A stretch of DNA of 64,000 bases from Deroplatys truncata (lineage: Eukaryota > Arthropoda > Insecta > Mantodea > Mantidae): contig CM060984.1 in assembly GCA_030765065.1 (NCBI GenBank), positions 83,787,988 through 83,851,987 on the forward strand, given 5' to 3'. The notes below the pieces were generated by a model that ran no database searches, had not been told where the DNA came from, and saw only the letters and a program-made list of their open reading frames with translations. Positions within the stretch are counted from its first letter, which is position 1, and every line of letters begins with the position of its first letter. Made by a program: the position numbers and the translations under genes. This document shows positions 1 to 10,814 of this stretch, one piece after another.

Positions 1-640
1 GAGCAAGCGGTCGTGAGATACAGTCGCAATGTTTTTAAAACATGAACAGAGAAACTGGTTAAAAATACACGACATTGTCATCAAGGATTGCAAGAGGCTT
101 GCGGTGCAGCTGTGTTGCCTTACAGAAGGTAGCAAGGTGGGTTCCAGCCTTCACGAAAGTGTGTTGGACATACCGCGATTTGGTCACCCCCAGTAAGTGA
201 CGAAGATGTGTAGGCGGTATTCGTGTTAGTGGAGATGGTATCTGCCCCAAGACAGAACCTTAATGCGGAGTACTGCTGTTCATTTTTGAAAAACAATCTG
301 CTAGCAGTTCTGAGAAGAAAACGGCGACAGTTCATTGATAACCCACACATTGTTCTGCATGACAATGCTAAGTCGCATACAGCAAGAGTTGTGTCTTAAT
401 TGTTAAACCGCTGGGGCTAGGAAATGCTCTATCACTCTTCATACTCTCCTTGAGACTTCGATCTCATCCCCAAGATGAAGGAGCCACTTCGGGGGATTCG
501 CTTCCGTACATTTGAAGACGATTTACAGGCAACTGACAGCTCTCTTCGTACCATTAAGGGATTAGGCAGTGCCGACGGATCCAAAGCTTCCGCATCGCGG
601 GGAACAGGTTGTACGCAACCTGGTGACTACATCGAAGGCC
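1..640 (+). pseudogene. Mariner-family transposase remnant (C-terminal part)
   Basis: Conceptual translation on the plus strand gives the catalytic core and C-terminus of a mariner-type transposase, the cut-and-paste enzyme that inserts at TA sites. At about 358-384 I read HDNAKSHTA, the block holding the second catalytic Asp. At about 440-470 there is a YSP-DFDL block matching the third-Asp region, followed by PLRGIRF. Near 622-640 GDYIEG matches the usual family C-terminus. Stop codons interrupt the reading (TAA just after the HDN block, TGA inside the SP-DFDL block) and the frame is broken upstream, so it is dead. The N-terminus lies outside the window or is lost, and I cannot find terminal inverted repeats. 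Confidence 0.75.
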
Positions 641-1302
641 TATAAAACTTAGAACCATGTACGTGTACTGTGTACGGAGAAATAAAATAGTTGCGAGAAC
701 TAAAAAATCACCCCTTGTATAAACAAAATGTTATAATGATGAGATGGTCGCTGACGTGCATATTCATGGTAGAAGGCTCTTAGCGAATGGCTATTAGCCA
801 GTGAGATGTGCTTGACTGATTTATAAGAGATTCCCGCCTTGGGCTGTTCCCACGAATGACTTGGAGGCATTTTTTATTCATCACGTTGAGTAAAAAAAAC
901 CTGGCTGGGTAGCAGCACAAACCATAACATATGTAATCGAGCACTTTTAAGTTTGTGGAGTTCTGTAGAGCTGTTTGGTGCAAACACTAACTCCATTACA
1001 GACCTGGTCTAATTACACTAGTCTACATTTTCAAACCTTTTGTCAGATGATTTCCTAAAAGTGGGTGTTCTTGAATCAGATTTTTATGCTGATTCCAGAA
1101 ATAACTTCCGTTTTTTCTATCACGTCAGGTTGTTACACAAAATAAGTAATGTTTTGACAATTTTACTAATGAGCGTAGAAAAGTATTCAAATACAAATTC
1201 ACACAAGGTAAGTTATTATTCAAGAAACATTTTAAGAATACTCTCAAGAACTTCATGACTACATTTTAACAAAATAAGAAGCCAAAGTGTTTCATTTAAT
1301 TT
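641..1302. other. AT-rich spacer, nothing recognised
   Basis: There is no coding, RNA or repeat signature that I can support. The short open frames here lack family motifs. Confidence 0.4.
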
Positions 1303-1304
1303 TT

Positions 1305-1835
1305 TTAAAAATTTCTCTTCTTTGACTTCCTTGCAGATCCTTGAAGATGACTGTCCCTCCTCAACATCCAACAGTGTTCGGCCATCATAGTTTCATTCCA
1401 TCTCCCCTGGTACCTCCTCTCCATTTCCTTAATATCTTGGTGAAAACGTTCACCCTGCTCTTCACTACAATGCCCCAGATTTTCTGGAAAGTAGTCGATA
1501 TGTGAATGCAGAAAATGCACCTTTACACTCATGTTACAACCCATCTTTTTTAAATTTTCCAACATTGTTTCGACAATGGCCTTGTAATTAGGATCTTTGT
1601 TATTGCCTAAGAAGTTTTCAGTAGCTGATCGGAAGGCGGTCCATGCTTCTATTTCTCTCTCATTCATTGTCTTCTCAAAATTTCCATCCTTCATCAATTT
1701 CTTTATTTGAGGACCAACAAAAATTCCAGCCTTTAATTTGTCTTGTGTAATAAAGGTAAATTTTTTGGAAAGGTACTTGAAGCAGGGTCCTTACAAATTG
1801 CTTCATCAAGCCCAATTGTATGTGTAGTGGCGCAA
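1305..1835 (-). pseudogene. C-terminal fragment of an arthropod transposon-associated protein (SEEQGERFHQDI family)
   Basis: An open frame of 130 codons (1,305-1,697) continues upstream in the same or nearby frames to about 1,835. Motifs seen in order are PLHIQLGLMKQF (about 1,835-1,800), AGIFVGPQIKKL (about 1,730-1,695), FLGNNKDPNYKAIVETM, and SEEQGERFHQDIKEMERRYQGRW near the C-terminus (quoted from two adjoining blocks). From memory these blocks occur in this order in a multicopy uncharacterised arthropod protein family found scattered in genomes like a transposon. The biochemical activity is unknown to me. The N-terminal half is missing, and between 1,745 and 1,800 the reading is frame-shifted. 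The minus-strand upstream end abuts a family X repeat at 1,859, which may have cut the gene. Confidence 0.65.
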
Positions 1836-1858
1836 CCAATATCTTTATATCTCTATAT

Positions 1859-2776
1859 TACTTTCTCTACTACGTATAGTAAGTAGGGAAAGTATTGTAT
1901 TCCACCCAAAATTTCGATACCGAGATTTCACCTGAAATACATGTTTTGAGACCCCCTGAATCCAAAAACAGGATTTTTGGAAACATGTCCGTGTGTGTGT
2001 CTGTGTGTCTGTCTGTGTGTGTGTCTGTGTGTCTGTGAACAGCATAACTCAGAAACTAACAGTCAGATAAACACCAAACTTGGTATTTGGGTTCAGTATC
2101 TTCCAAGGATGCGACACGAAGGTTTTCAAGAAAATTCCCCCACCCCAGAGTACCCTTTACATGGAAGATTTTTCGAAACTTTTAATTTTCTCAAAAATGG
2201 CTCTAACGATTTTGATTAAAATATTATATGTTTAAGATATTTTTATGACAAATAAAATGTATATCTTGAATTTTCTGGGAATGTCTCCAAAGGTATTCTT
2301 TATTGTGAACGACTTTTGCATAACTGGTAAACCATAAGAGATAGACAAAATTTTACTACACAAAAAATGTAGATCGCGTTAACATACACAATTTATGTCA
2401 TATACATTTTTTTTGTGAGTGAGCCATTTTCGAGATATTGCTTGTTATTCCCTTAAATTTTTCAATACTTATTTTCTCAAATGGGAATTCGTTATTCATT
2501 TTTTTGTCTTGGATATGCAAAGAGTTATAATCTGTGGCAAAGGGAATGGTGCTGCACCTAGCAACCAGCTATTAAGAGATATGTATGTGCTTAAAGGCTA
2601 CTGTTTTTCTATATTGCCCTTGTAAATATATTTTCTCTTACATCTACAAGAAAATTAGCAATAAGATAGAGTTTGCAAATGTTTATCTCGATTAACATGA
2701 AGTAGATGGAGAATAAGCGTTTGTAAAAATAGTTTGTACAAGAGTAGAGAAAGTCATGTGAGTGTAACACATCATA
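1859..2776 (-). repeat. Family X dispersed repeat, near full length
   Basis: This is a ~0.9 kb non-coding repeat with several copies in this window. In X orientation it starts near 2,776 (here degraded TATGATG, consensus TCTGATG) and ends near 1,859 with GTAGAGAAAGTAA. The subterminal sequences ACTTTCTCTAC (5') and GTAGAGAAAGT (3') are inverted copies of each other. A (TG)n/(CTGT)n microsatellite at 1,985-2,038 marks the variable core. No protein is encoded. Confidence 0.85.
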
Positions 2777-3854
2777 TTTTTTTGAAGTGAAATTGTGAAA
2801 CAACTAAAAGTAGTTCTGAAATCAGCATAACAACGTGAGTCAGAATCACTTATTAGTTTTCAGTCATCCGATATCATGCAGACTAGTGTTATAATTAGAT
2901 TAAACGTGGCAAATCATTAAGTTTTCCATGTTGTAGTACACTGAATGCTGCTGTCTAACGCAGTCAATTTCTACACTCCATTTTCACGTCGAAGTTAAAG
3001 ACACCTTAGGCGCATTACATGGTTCCGTCAGACGGTTCAGTCGAGAAACGTCCAGAAAGAGCTGACCGTAGCACTTAGCAACCTTCATGAAGCTTCCCAA
3101 AGCGACGTCAAATGAATTGAGTTCATTTCCGGCAACAACAGAAAAAGATCACACAAAACACATAATTGTTGAACGTTGAAACGATCTATCAAAATGTATT
3201 TTTTACTATATTTATTTTACGTCGCTTTAATTATGTTGGCACATCGCGACGGGTCTGTTAGAAGATACCTCGTGGTTCGGTGTGTGGTGGACACAGCCTT
3301 CTTCATTTTGATCGTCACGTGTCCATAGAGGCCTTAGTGCTAGGCAACTGTACCTCTGCGTTTGTGACGGGCAGATGGCAGTTTCGAATATCACACGTCT
3401 AGAGACCATAGTGCCGCGCGATTGTATCTCTACTTCTACACATACCAGGCAGATGGCAATAGGGTGCCGTCCAGTCTACCTGCTGTCATTGGATAGATGG
3501 TAGAGCATTCACTATTGCCATGTACAGGAATTTCCAAGCATTAGGGCCAGGACGAAAGGAAATGAGGTTGAGCTGTTACCGGACTTTACGTTGTGATGTT
3601 GTAGATGACAATCCACTCAATCCCTCGTATACTCTGTTGGCGTGTGCAGACCAATCCCGAGACCGCGTTTTACCTGCCGTCAGTGACTCATAGTCACTGT
3701 TATCTACGTTCTACATGTGTACTGGTTGATGATGGTTTGAGTGTAGCTAACTTGAAGTCAACTGCTTAAAAGTTCCTATTCTTGGCTGTTACCATCTATT
3801 TTCAAGTTTACTATTGTTTTAGATTTAAAATGAGCTTTGGGTCGTAGTATTAAA
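2777..3854. other. Spacer, nothing recognised
   Basis: About 1.1 kb of mixed composition without family motifs, RNA structure or repeat similarity that I can support. Confidence 0.35.
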
Positions 3855-4005
3855 TATCCAATAAAGTATTTACCTTGGCAACTGGGGGAAACCGCGGAAA
3901 ACACCCAGGTCATATTGGTCGACCCACGGAATTTGAACCCGGGACCTTCCGAATGCTGGCCGTAGACGTTAGCGCGTGAGCCTTCGCGCTCGGTATTTAA
4001 ACCTG
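3855..4005 (-). repeat. tRNA-derived SINE fragment
   Basis: On the minus strand the head carries a B-box-like GGTCCCGGGTTCAAATTCC (about 3,930-3,950) in a tRNA-like context. The rest matches the 'AAACCGCGGAAAACACCCAGG' style body (read on plus) typical of insect SINEs. It is partial. Confidence 0.5.
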
Positions 4006-4144
4006 ACGTATTAATTCACATTAAATACCGAAAATGGTCGATGGCACAAAAAAGTCATTTGAATTACATTGTGAGAGATCCTCGTTTTTTGTATACTAAG
4101 CTTATGAGTATGTCTTATTTTTCTTTGGATTAACCTGCTCTTTG

Positions 4145-4430
4145 TAGGTCTTACACCTCTACAGACTTACAAGCCAATGTTTTGGGTCAGTAGCCTGTCG
4201 AGGAGATATCAGCCCAATGCTTGGTATGGCGGTGAAGAAGAGGGAACTGAAATGTAGCGATGAAAGGGATGATAAAATTCGCGAATCAAATTATCCAACC
4301 CAGCATTCGCCTAGCGACCGAGGAAAACCACGAAAAAACCTTCGGACAGGTTGGTTGGCCCCGGGGGTTTGAACCCGAGACCTCCCAGATGCGAGTCTCC
4401 CGTGTTACCGCGGCGGCACCTCGTTCGGTT
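4145..4430 (-). repeat. tRNA-derived SINE
   Basis: On the minus strand a tRNA-like head (GAGGTGCCGCCGCGGTAAC, then GGGTTCAAACCC about 4,365-4,380) is followed by a body with CGGTCGCTAGGCGAATGC (about 4,300-4,320) and a tail with TAAGACC. It is the same general architecture as the plus-strand copy at 59,628-59,940. Confidence 0.6.
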
Positions 4431-4529
4431 TACTACTATTATACCTCAATCACACAAAATTAAAAACAAAATAATTCGGAATGAAATGAACAGCTATTTA
4501 CAAAATTAAGGATGCTCATAGTTTTTTCA

Positions 4530-4882
4530 TCGCGTAAATATATTAAATATATGGTACTTTAATCCAAATCGTTAGAGCCATTAAAAAACTAAAATAAAGA
4601 AAACTTTAATATAAAGGGTAGTTTGTCGTGAGGACATTTTCTTGACAATCTTCGTATCGCGTATTTGGAAGATATTGAACTGAAATACCAAGTGTGGTAG
4701 GTGTTTACCAGGAGCACACACACACACACAAATATATTCTTCTAAAAACGCTTTTTGGAAGTTTCCGGGGACCTCAAAATATGTATTTCTCGTGAAATCT
4801 CTACAGAAGTTTTGCAGTGGAATATTATGCTTCCTGTATTTACCATAAACACGTAGTGGAGAAAGTAACAACGTTCGAGTTC
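4530..4882 (+). repeat. Family X repeat, 3' part only, diverged
   Basis: It matches the 3' half of X: an 'AATCGTTAGAGCCATT' block at 4,567-4,582, an 'AAAGGGTAGTTTG' block, the CA microsatellite at 4,713-4,730, and the 3' end CACGTAGTGGAGAAAGTAAC near 4,850-4,870. Confidence 0.6.
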
Positions 4883-5505
4883 ATTGAATGTTATCTTAAT
4901 AAATGTTAGAATTATATATGTGGTTATAATTACAGCTTATTATGTTTATTATAATTGATTGACAAGGTTACGGGAAATGTCTTAGGTACATTTCCACATT
5001 GAATCAACAACATCCACTTGTATTGCATTAAAAGCCAATCTGAGTAAAACTTGTGCACTTCGGTAAACGGTGAATATTTGAGGTACAAACACACACGTGC
5101 GAACTGATCGTCTTCGCTTTCAAGTGCCGCCAAAACTTGATGTTGACTCATTGAAAAGTAAAGCTGGATGGTGTTTACTCGTCTGGAGGTTGTTCGCACC
5201 GACTTTAAATAAGTCGTGGAATGCACAAGAATGCAGAGAGCTCAAGAGCCAAGGGAAACAGAAGGAATTCCTCTAGGGTATGCTAAGTGAGTTCAGTGCA
5301 GTACATGTCACCAACACTCGCCTACCAGTCTGTGTAATGGCTTGTGAGAGTCGTTCCCACGTCCAGCTAGGGTACGTTTTCGACGCATTCTAATTCTTTC
5401 AAAATGTTAAGCTAAAAATCCATTTCATTTCTGTACTTCAGGATATAATTAGTCATACATATGCTATGTTAATCATATTATGACTAAGGAAAGCGAGAAA
5501 AAAAA
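4883..5505. other. Spacer, nothing recognised
   Basis: AT-rich. I see no coding or repeat signature. Confidence 0.35.
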
Positions 5506-6391
5506 TCTGATGCGTTACACTCACATGACTTTCTCTACTCTTGTACAATCTAATTTTACAAACGCTTATTCTCCATATGGTTCATGTTAATCGAGATATC
5601 GAGATGTCAATCTTATTGGTAATTTTCTTGTAGATGCAAGGGAAATATGGTAGCTTTTAAGCGATAGTCAAATATTTTAACGCTGGTTGCTATGTGGCGC
5701 ATTCCATTCTCTTTGCATGTCCAGGACATAAAAAAATGAATAACGAATTTGAGAAAAAGTATAAGTATTGCAAAATTTAAGGAAATAACAAGCAATATCT
5801 CGAAAACGGTTCACTCAACAAAAGAAATGTATATGACATAAGTTGTGTATTTTAACGCGATCTATATTTTTTGTGTAGTAAACTTTTGTCTATCTCTTAT
5901 AGTTTACCAGTTATGCAAAAGTCGTTCAGAATGAAGAATACTTTTGGAGACATTCCCAGAAAATTCGAGATATACATTTCATTTCTCATGATATTATCTT
6001 AAACATATGATATTTTCATCAAAATCGTTAGAGCCATTTTTGAGAAAATTAAAATTTTCGAAAAATGTTCCATGTAAAGGGTAGTCTGGGGTGGGGGGAT
6101 TTTCTTGAAAACCTTCGTGTCGCATCTCTGGAAGATACTGAATCTAAATACCAAGTTTGGTGTTTATCCGACTGTTCGTTTTTGAGTTATGCTGTTCACA
6201 CACAGACACACAGACACACACACACACAGACACACACACACACAGACACACACACGGACATGTTTCCAAAAATGCTTTTTTTGGATTCAGGAGGTCTCAA
6301 AACATGTATTTCCGGTGAAATCTCGGTATCGAATTTTTGGGTGGAATGCAATACTTCCCCTACTTACTATACGTAGTAGAGAAAGTAAAAA
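5506..6391 (+). repeat. Family X repeat, full length
   Basis: The 5' end is TCTGATGCGTTACACTCAC preceded by an A-tract; the subterminal ACTTTCTCTAC is at about 5,529. An internal A-tract (ACATAAAAAAATGAATAACG) is at about 5,727-5,746. The CA/CAGA microsatellite is at 6,198-6,256 and the 3' end GTAGAGAAAGTAAAAA is at 6,376-6,391. It is followed at once by another copy in the same orientation. Confidence 0.85.
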
Positions 6392-7640
6392 TCTGGTGTG
6401 ATGCATTCACACGACTTTCTCTACCAACGAGAAATCTACATACATGTATTAGTAGGTATATTATTCCGTTCATAAAAAAAAGTGATAATTCCATGCTGAT
6501 TACGGTAGGTAATCACGAAGATTATCGTATCACATACGAAAACAGTCTTCAAATGGAAAGAAAAGAAAGGTAAACAAGAGTCGGCAAATTTCGAGCATGA
6601 CCGCTTAGGGAAGGTCTAAATTTGCAACAAGAAATATTTCGAAAACAGCTAAGGCTACGAAAAAATGTATTTGATGAACTCTAAGTTTTCTCTGTAATAA
6701 GATTTACCTATTTGCTAAGATGTTCCTGTTGTACAAAATTTAATCAAATAAAGGGAAGTTCGCTGAATATTTCGAGAAATTTCAAGATATACACTGTATA
6801 CTAAAAAGTTTACATTTTAATCAAAATAACGCCGTTTTTTTGCAAGACGAAATTTTCCGTCTAAAGGGTGGTATTGCTGTGAATATCTTAGTTTCAAATC
6901 CTTGGAAGATGCTGAACTTAAATTCCAAGTTACCGAGCGAGATGGCTCCGTGTTACTGTGTGAGGCTAGCATTCGGAACGTTTGATTCCCGTCGACCGTC
7001 CATTCTGACCTTGGGTTTTTATGGTTTTCACTGGTTGATAGGCGAATCTGGAGTAGTTTCTCATCTACCACGATCTCCTTTCCATTATTTCCCTTTCACT
7101 ACGTTTCCTTCTCATCTTTCAGACGTGTTTCTAGGTTTCGTGCCGTATGGCGGTGCCGGACACATGGTGCGGATGCTTGCTCAACGGAAAAAGTACTCTC
7201 CGTGGACAATAGAGGGCTGCTTGGTCGACGAGTCATTCATATCCTCTCTGGCCAGTTCCAGCAGTGGGACGAGTTTTCGAGAATGTAACTGTTAGGGACC
7301 TCCGCGCGTCTCCGTGGTCTCTCTCTGCCTGCGGCCTGTAGTCGCCTATAGTTTCTTCACTTCATCCCTTCTGAGGGTGGTAGCCATAATACATCTATGT
7401 AGGTCGCCGTGCGCAAGGTGTCCCCTTCCTTTGAATAAGGTAAGGTACCTATAAACCAGATTTCATTTTTGATTTATGTAGTTTACAGACACTCACATGG
7501 GAGCATACACGCGTACATAAACGAACCTTATCCAAAAATGGTTTTTCGTGATCAGGGGATCCCAAAACAGTAATTACGTTGAAATTTCGATGTCGAAACA
7601 AATATCAACTATAGGTTTGTGGTAAAGAAAGTAACAAAAA
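6392..7640 (+). repeat. Family X repeat, diverged, interrupted by a SINE
   Basis: It begins TCTGGTGTGATGCATTCAC directly after the preceding copy and ends near 7,622-7,640 (GGTAAAGAAAGTAACAAAAA). A SINE at 6,932-7,445 splits the region equivalent to 'ATACTGAACCTAAATACCAAG' in the consensus. Confidence 0.6.
6932..7445 (+). repeat. tRNA-derived SINE inserted in family X
   Basis: The head ACCGAGCGAGATGGCTCCG resembles the A-box region of the SINE at 29,383. Further downstream lie pyrimidine-rich body sequence and a tail near 7,430-7,445. X sequence resumes afterwards. Confidence 0.6.
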
Positions 7641-8226
7641 TCTTAATTTCTCTACCCCTTGTTTATTTTCCTATCTATATTACAAATTATTTACACAAGG
7701 TCATTTGCTATTCACTTTCTGTTATTCCCAAAGTGTTGAAGAAAAAACTTCATGACACATTTAGAAGTAAGTAATCAAGAGAGTATAAGAGCATATATAC
7801 TTGACTTGATATTACATACTCTTTGCATGATCTCAAGAGAAACAAAAGAACGGTTTAAGAGCTAAAAACTTCAAATCAATAACAGTGAATATTTCAGAGA
7901 CGGCTAATGCTGCGGTGGAAGAAATAAAATCTGTATATTTTAATGAGCTCTACATGTTTTCTCGAGTAAGTTTTTCTCCATCTCTTTAAAGTGTCCCAGT
8001 TATATCAAATTCACTAATAAAAGGGACTTTGTAGGTTGTTTAAAGAAAATTCAAGATATGCCTACATTTAATTTGTCATTTTAATATTCAGACTATATAT
8101 TTTAATCAATATCGATAGAGACAATTTTGAGAAAACACAAATAACCAAACGTTTTCCACGTAAAAGAGCAGTTTAAGATTTTCTTAAAAATCTTCATCTT
8201 GCATCCTTAATGGAATGCTTCATTGA
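7641..8226 (+). repeat. Family X repeat, diverged, 3' truncated
   Basis: It starts TCTTAATTTCTCTACCCC directly after the preceding copy and keeps recognisable X blocks (AGACGGCTAATGCTGCG, ATTTTAATCAATATCG, the 'TTTTCTTAAAAATCTTCATC' region) before stopping near 8,226. It is the third member of a head-to-tail run. Confidence 0.5.
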
Positions 8227-9184
8227 AAGTTGACAAACTATTTAAAAAGTCAGTTTTTGGTTTTTTTATAGTCTCTAAAGCTTGTAGATTCATAATCGAT
8301 TCGGATTGTCTACCTTCTTCAAATTCAAATCTTTTTCAGAGGGATTTAAATTGTCAATATGGTGTTAAGTTAATTTGCTTAATTTCGTTTTCTGAGAAAC
8401 TTTCTTATGGTATATTTAAATGGTTCCGTGGTTATGATTTATTTTTAATCATACACTTTTTTGTTAAAACGGAATGATATACTTTATTCATTATTTCATG
8501 AAAGAACTATAACAAATAGATAAATGCTAATTCCTAGTTTTGAAGAAAGGATCTTTAAGAGCTGCGCCTCTACCTCCTCATTGGGATATGTATTTTTCAC
8601 ATTCTTTCGATAGATTTGCCTTTTTTATTTACGGGAGCACGGATCAGGAAGGGTACCCGACAAACCTACTACAAGGTGATGGAACGCCCCCTCCCCCAAG
8701 TTTTCTTGCATAATAGTCAGGACGGGGTGTAACTGCCAGAATTTATTTGAGAAACTTAGGGAGCATCGTAAATTATACAATAAAGCAATAACGAGTGTAA
8801 GTGTACACTCACTACCACTATAAGTTACAAGATTGATTCAATCAATAGATTTGCATATAGTTACATACTATGTTCTTTTTTAAACCAGACGTTCATCAAC
8901 AGGTAAATGGAACAAGGCTAATGATAAACCTTCCTGGCATTAACGGCGAAATTGCCCACGACATCACCTAATTTCGCCTACATGTGCCAAAGTCAATCCC
9001 AAGATAGCTTTCTAATATAAATCAAATCGACCAGAATTCAAAAATGTAGCCAATAGAAACATATATAACACCTCGCATCCTGCGGATTGGTAACTAGGCA
9101 ACCTTGCATTTTACAGTCGATGGGAAATGCGGATACTGACACCGCATTCACCAGCCCGCTGATTAGGTCTAAGGTGGTGATCGT
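8227..9184. other. AT-rich spacer, nothing recognised
   Basis: Only short uninformative open frames are present, without recognisable motifs. Confidence 0.35.
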
Positions 9185-9262
9185 TGTTAACGTGCTCTAT
9201 TAGCGCAAGGGTTAACATGTTGAAAAGTCATAGTGAAGGTCAAAGGTTCGAATCGCGTCTGC
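9185..9262 (+). repeat. Possible degenerate tRNA-like (SINE head) fragment
   Basis: A B-box-like AAAGGTTCGAATCGCG (about 9,241-9,256) lies about 60 bases after a D-arm-like stretch. I could not fold a full cloverleaf, so this is a weak call. Confidence 0.3.
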
Positions 9263-9654
9263 GAATAAGTGAGTTTTTTTTATTCATTTCTTGCATTTAT
9301 TTATGATGTTCAAAGGATATTCTAACAAGTAACAATTTGTATTCTAATGAAATTCAATAATTAAACTAAAAATTAAGTGAAACGATACAACCACCGAACT
9401 ATCAGTTCTCGTTAAAGTTACTAAACATAAAAAGTAACATCAAATTACAGTATATGAACCTGGAAAATTCCCCACTAAAGGCCACCGCTACAAGTGCAAG
9501 TCAGTGTACTCATACTGGTGCAAAGCAGTCATTTCGGCCGAATTTGATATGACGCAAAGCAGTGGACAGTGTTTAAGGCATAGCCTGTACCACACAGGGA
9601 CTGCATAATTTCTCAATTCGCAGGCTGAGAAGACTCACTCGGTATATATATACA

Positions 9655-10032
9655 CTTATAAAGAGCTCTGAAAAACCTAACAATATATCAAAACATGTTT
9701 AACAAATATAAACTCTGAAAAAAACCAACCAAGGTTAAATACGAAAAGGGGGAACTTTACGCAAAACAATTAGCAAAATTCAACAACCCGTCCCCATAAA
9801 ATGTGGTCAAAAAGTTAAGACTATATAAAAATTGTAATACCTATAAAGAGGCTTTTAAAGCATAATAAGCAATATACAAATATAAATACGTTTAACAGAT
9901 GTAAACTCTGAAAACACACCAAAGAAAATTAAATGAGAAAACGGGCAAATTTAACCCAAACAATTAACACATTCAATAACCCATCCCCACAATAAAATGT
10001 GACCAAGAAAGTTAAGACTTTATATAAATTGT
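9655..10032. repeat. Two-copy tandem duplication (~185 bp unit)
   Basis: Blocks such as TATAAACTCTGAAAA, CAATTAGCAAAATTCAA/CAATTAACACATTCAA and AAAATGTGGTCAA/AAAATGTGACCAA recur in the same order in 9,655-9,838 and 9,845-10,032. The copies are noticeably diverged. Confidence 0.6.
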
Positions 10033-10379
10033 TCCTTTGGCTCCACTCATAATTTATATTTGGCAGATATTAAGAACGTTGCGCAACCTCGCAAGCATGC
10101 CCAGTAAGCCAAGCCAAGATAACAGAACCAAGAAATTTACGCCATATGAAAGAACTTATCGAGCTACAGCTCAACTCAGGTTACCCACTAAAACTTGATT
10201 AGCCGTTTTCAGCTCAAGAAGTGCTTGGAATGGGAGTTTACTCACGCGACTCGCGAGAGCGAAAGCAATTAAATGCTCAACCCAGCGGCAGCAAAAGATA
10301 CTAACAGTCTTAAGTTGAGCCGATAAGGAACCGCCATCGTCTCAGAACCTATCGTTATATTTATAATCACATATTTCAA

Positions 10380-10800
10380 AGTGTGGAGCGCTTTTCAAAA
10401 TATTCTTTTTCTAAAATTAATATCTCAAACACTTTAAAACGCCCCTTATATTTACCATACAAAATAATACCATCATTTTCAATTAAAAGTATTGAAAACT
10501 GCGGAATTTAGCAACTGAGAGAAGGTTTCCCATAAACGGGTCAACCTCGCATAAAAAGTATTCGACTTTTCGTTTTGTTAGACATGACAGACAGACAAAT
10601 AGACGCACACACACACATACATACATGCATACTTACACATCTCTTTTTTATTTTGGAGCGCTTAAAGCTGGATTTCTTGTTTCAGTGAAACCGAATACCG
10701 AATTTATAGTGAATTAAGGTCTTCTCATACCTACAAATAGGCAAGTGACAAAGAGAAAATAAAAAGTGAATAGACATTAAATTTGAAATTAAAAAAAAAA
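10380..10800 (+). repeat. Old, strongly diverged family X 3' part
   Basis: The order CA microsatellite (10,607-10,618), TTTTTTATTTTGGAGCG, then GTGAAACCGAATACCGAATTT mirrors the X 3' third. It lies head-to-tail before the copy at 10,815. Confidence 0.35.
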
Positions 10801-10814
10801 GAAATACAAAAAGA

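Noticed and set aside
6065-6401. Frames of 70-105 codons repeated at 6,065, 27,450, 62,740, 63,522 and elsewhere
   Set aside because: They are the same non-coding X segment around its microsatellite; frames vary with repeat length, so there is no selection for coding.
6840-7295. 151-codon open frame
   Set aside because: It spans the X/SINE junction; no motif, composition as in the SINE body.
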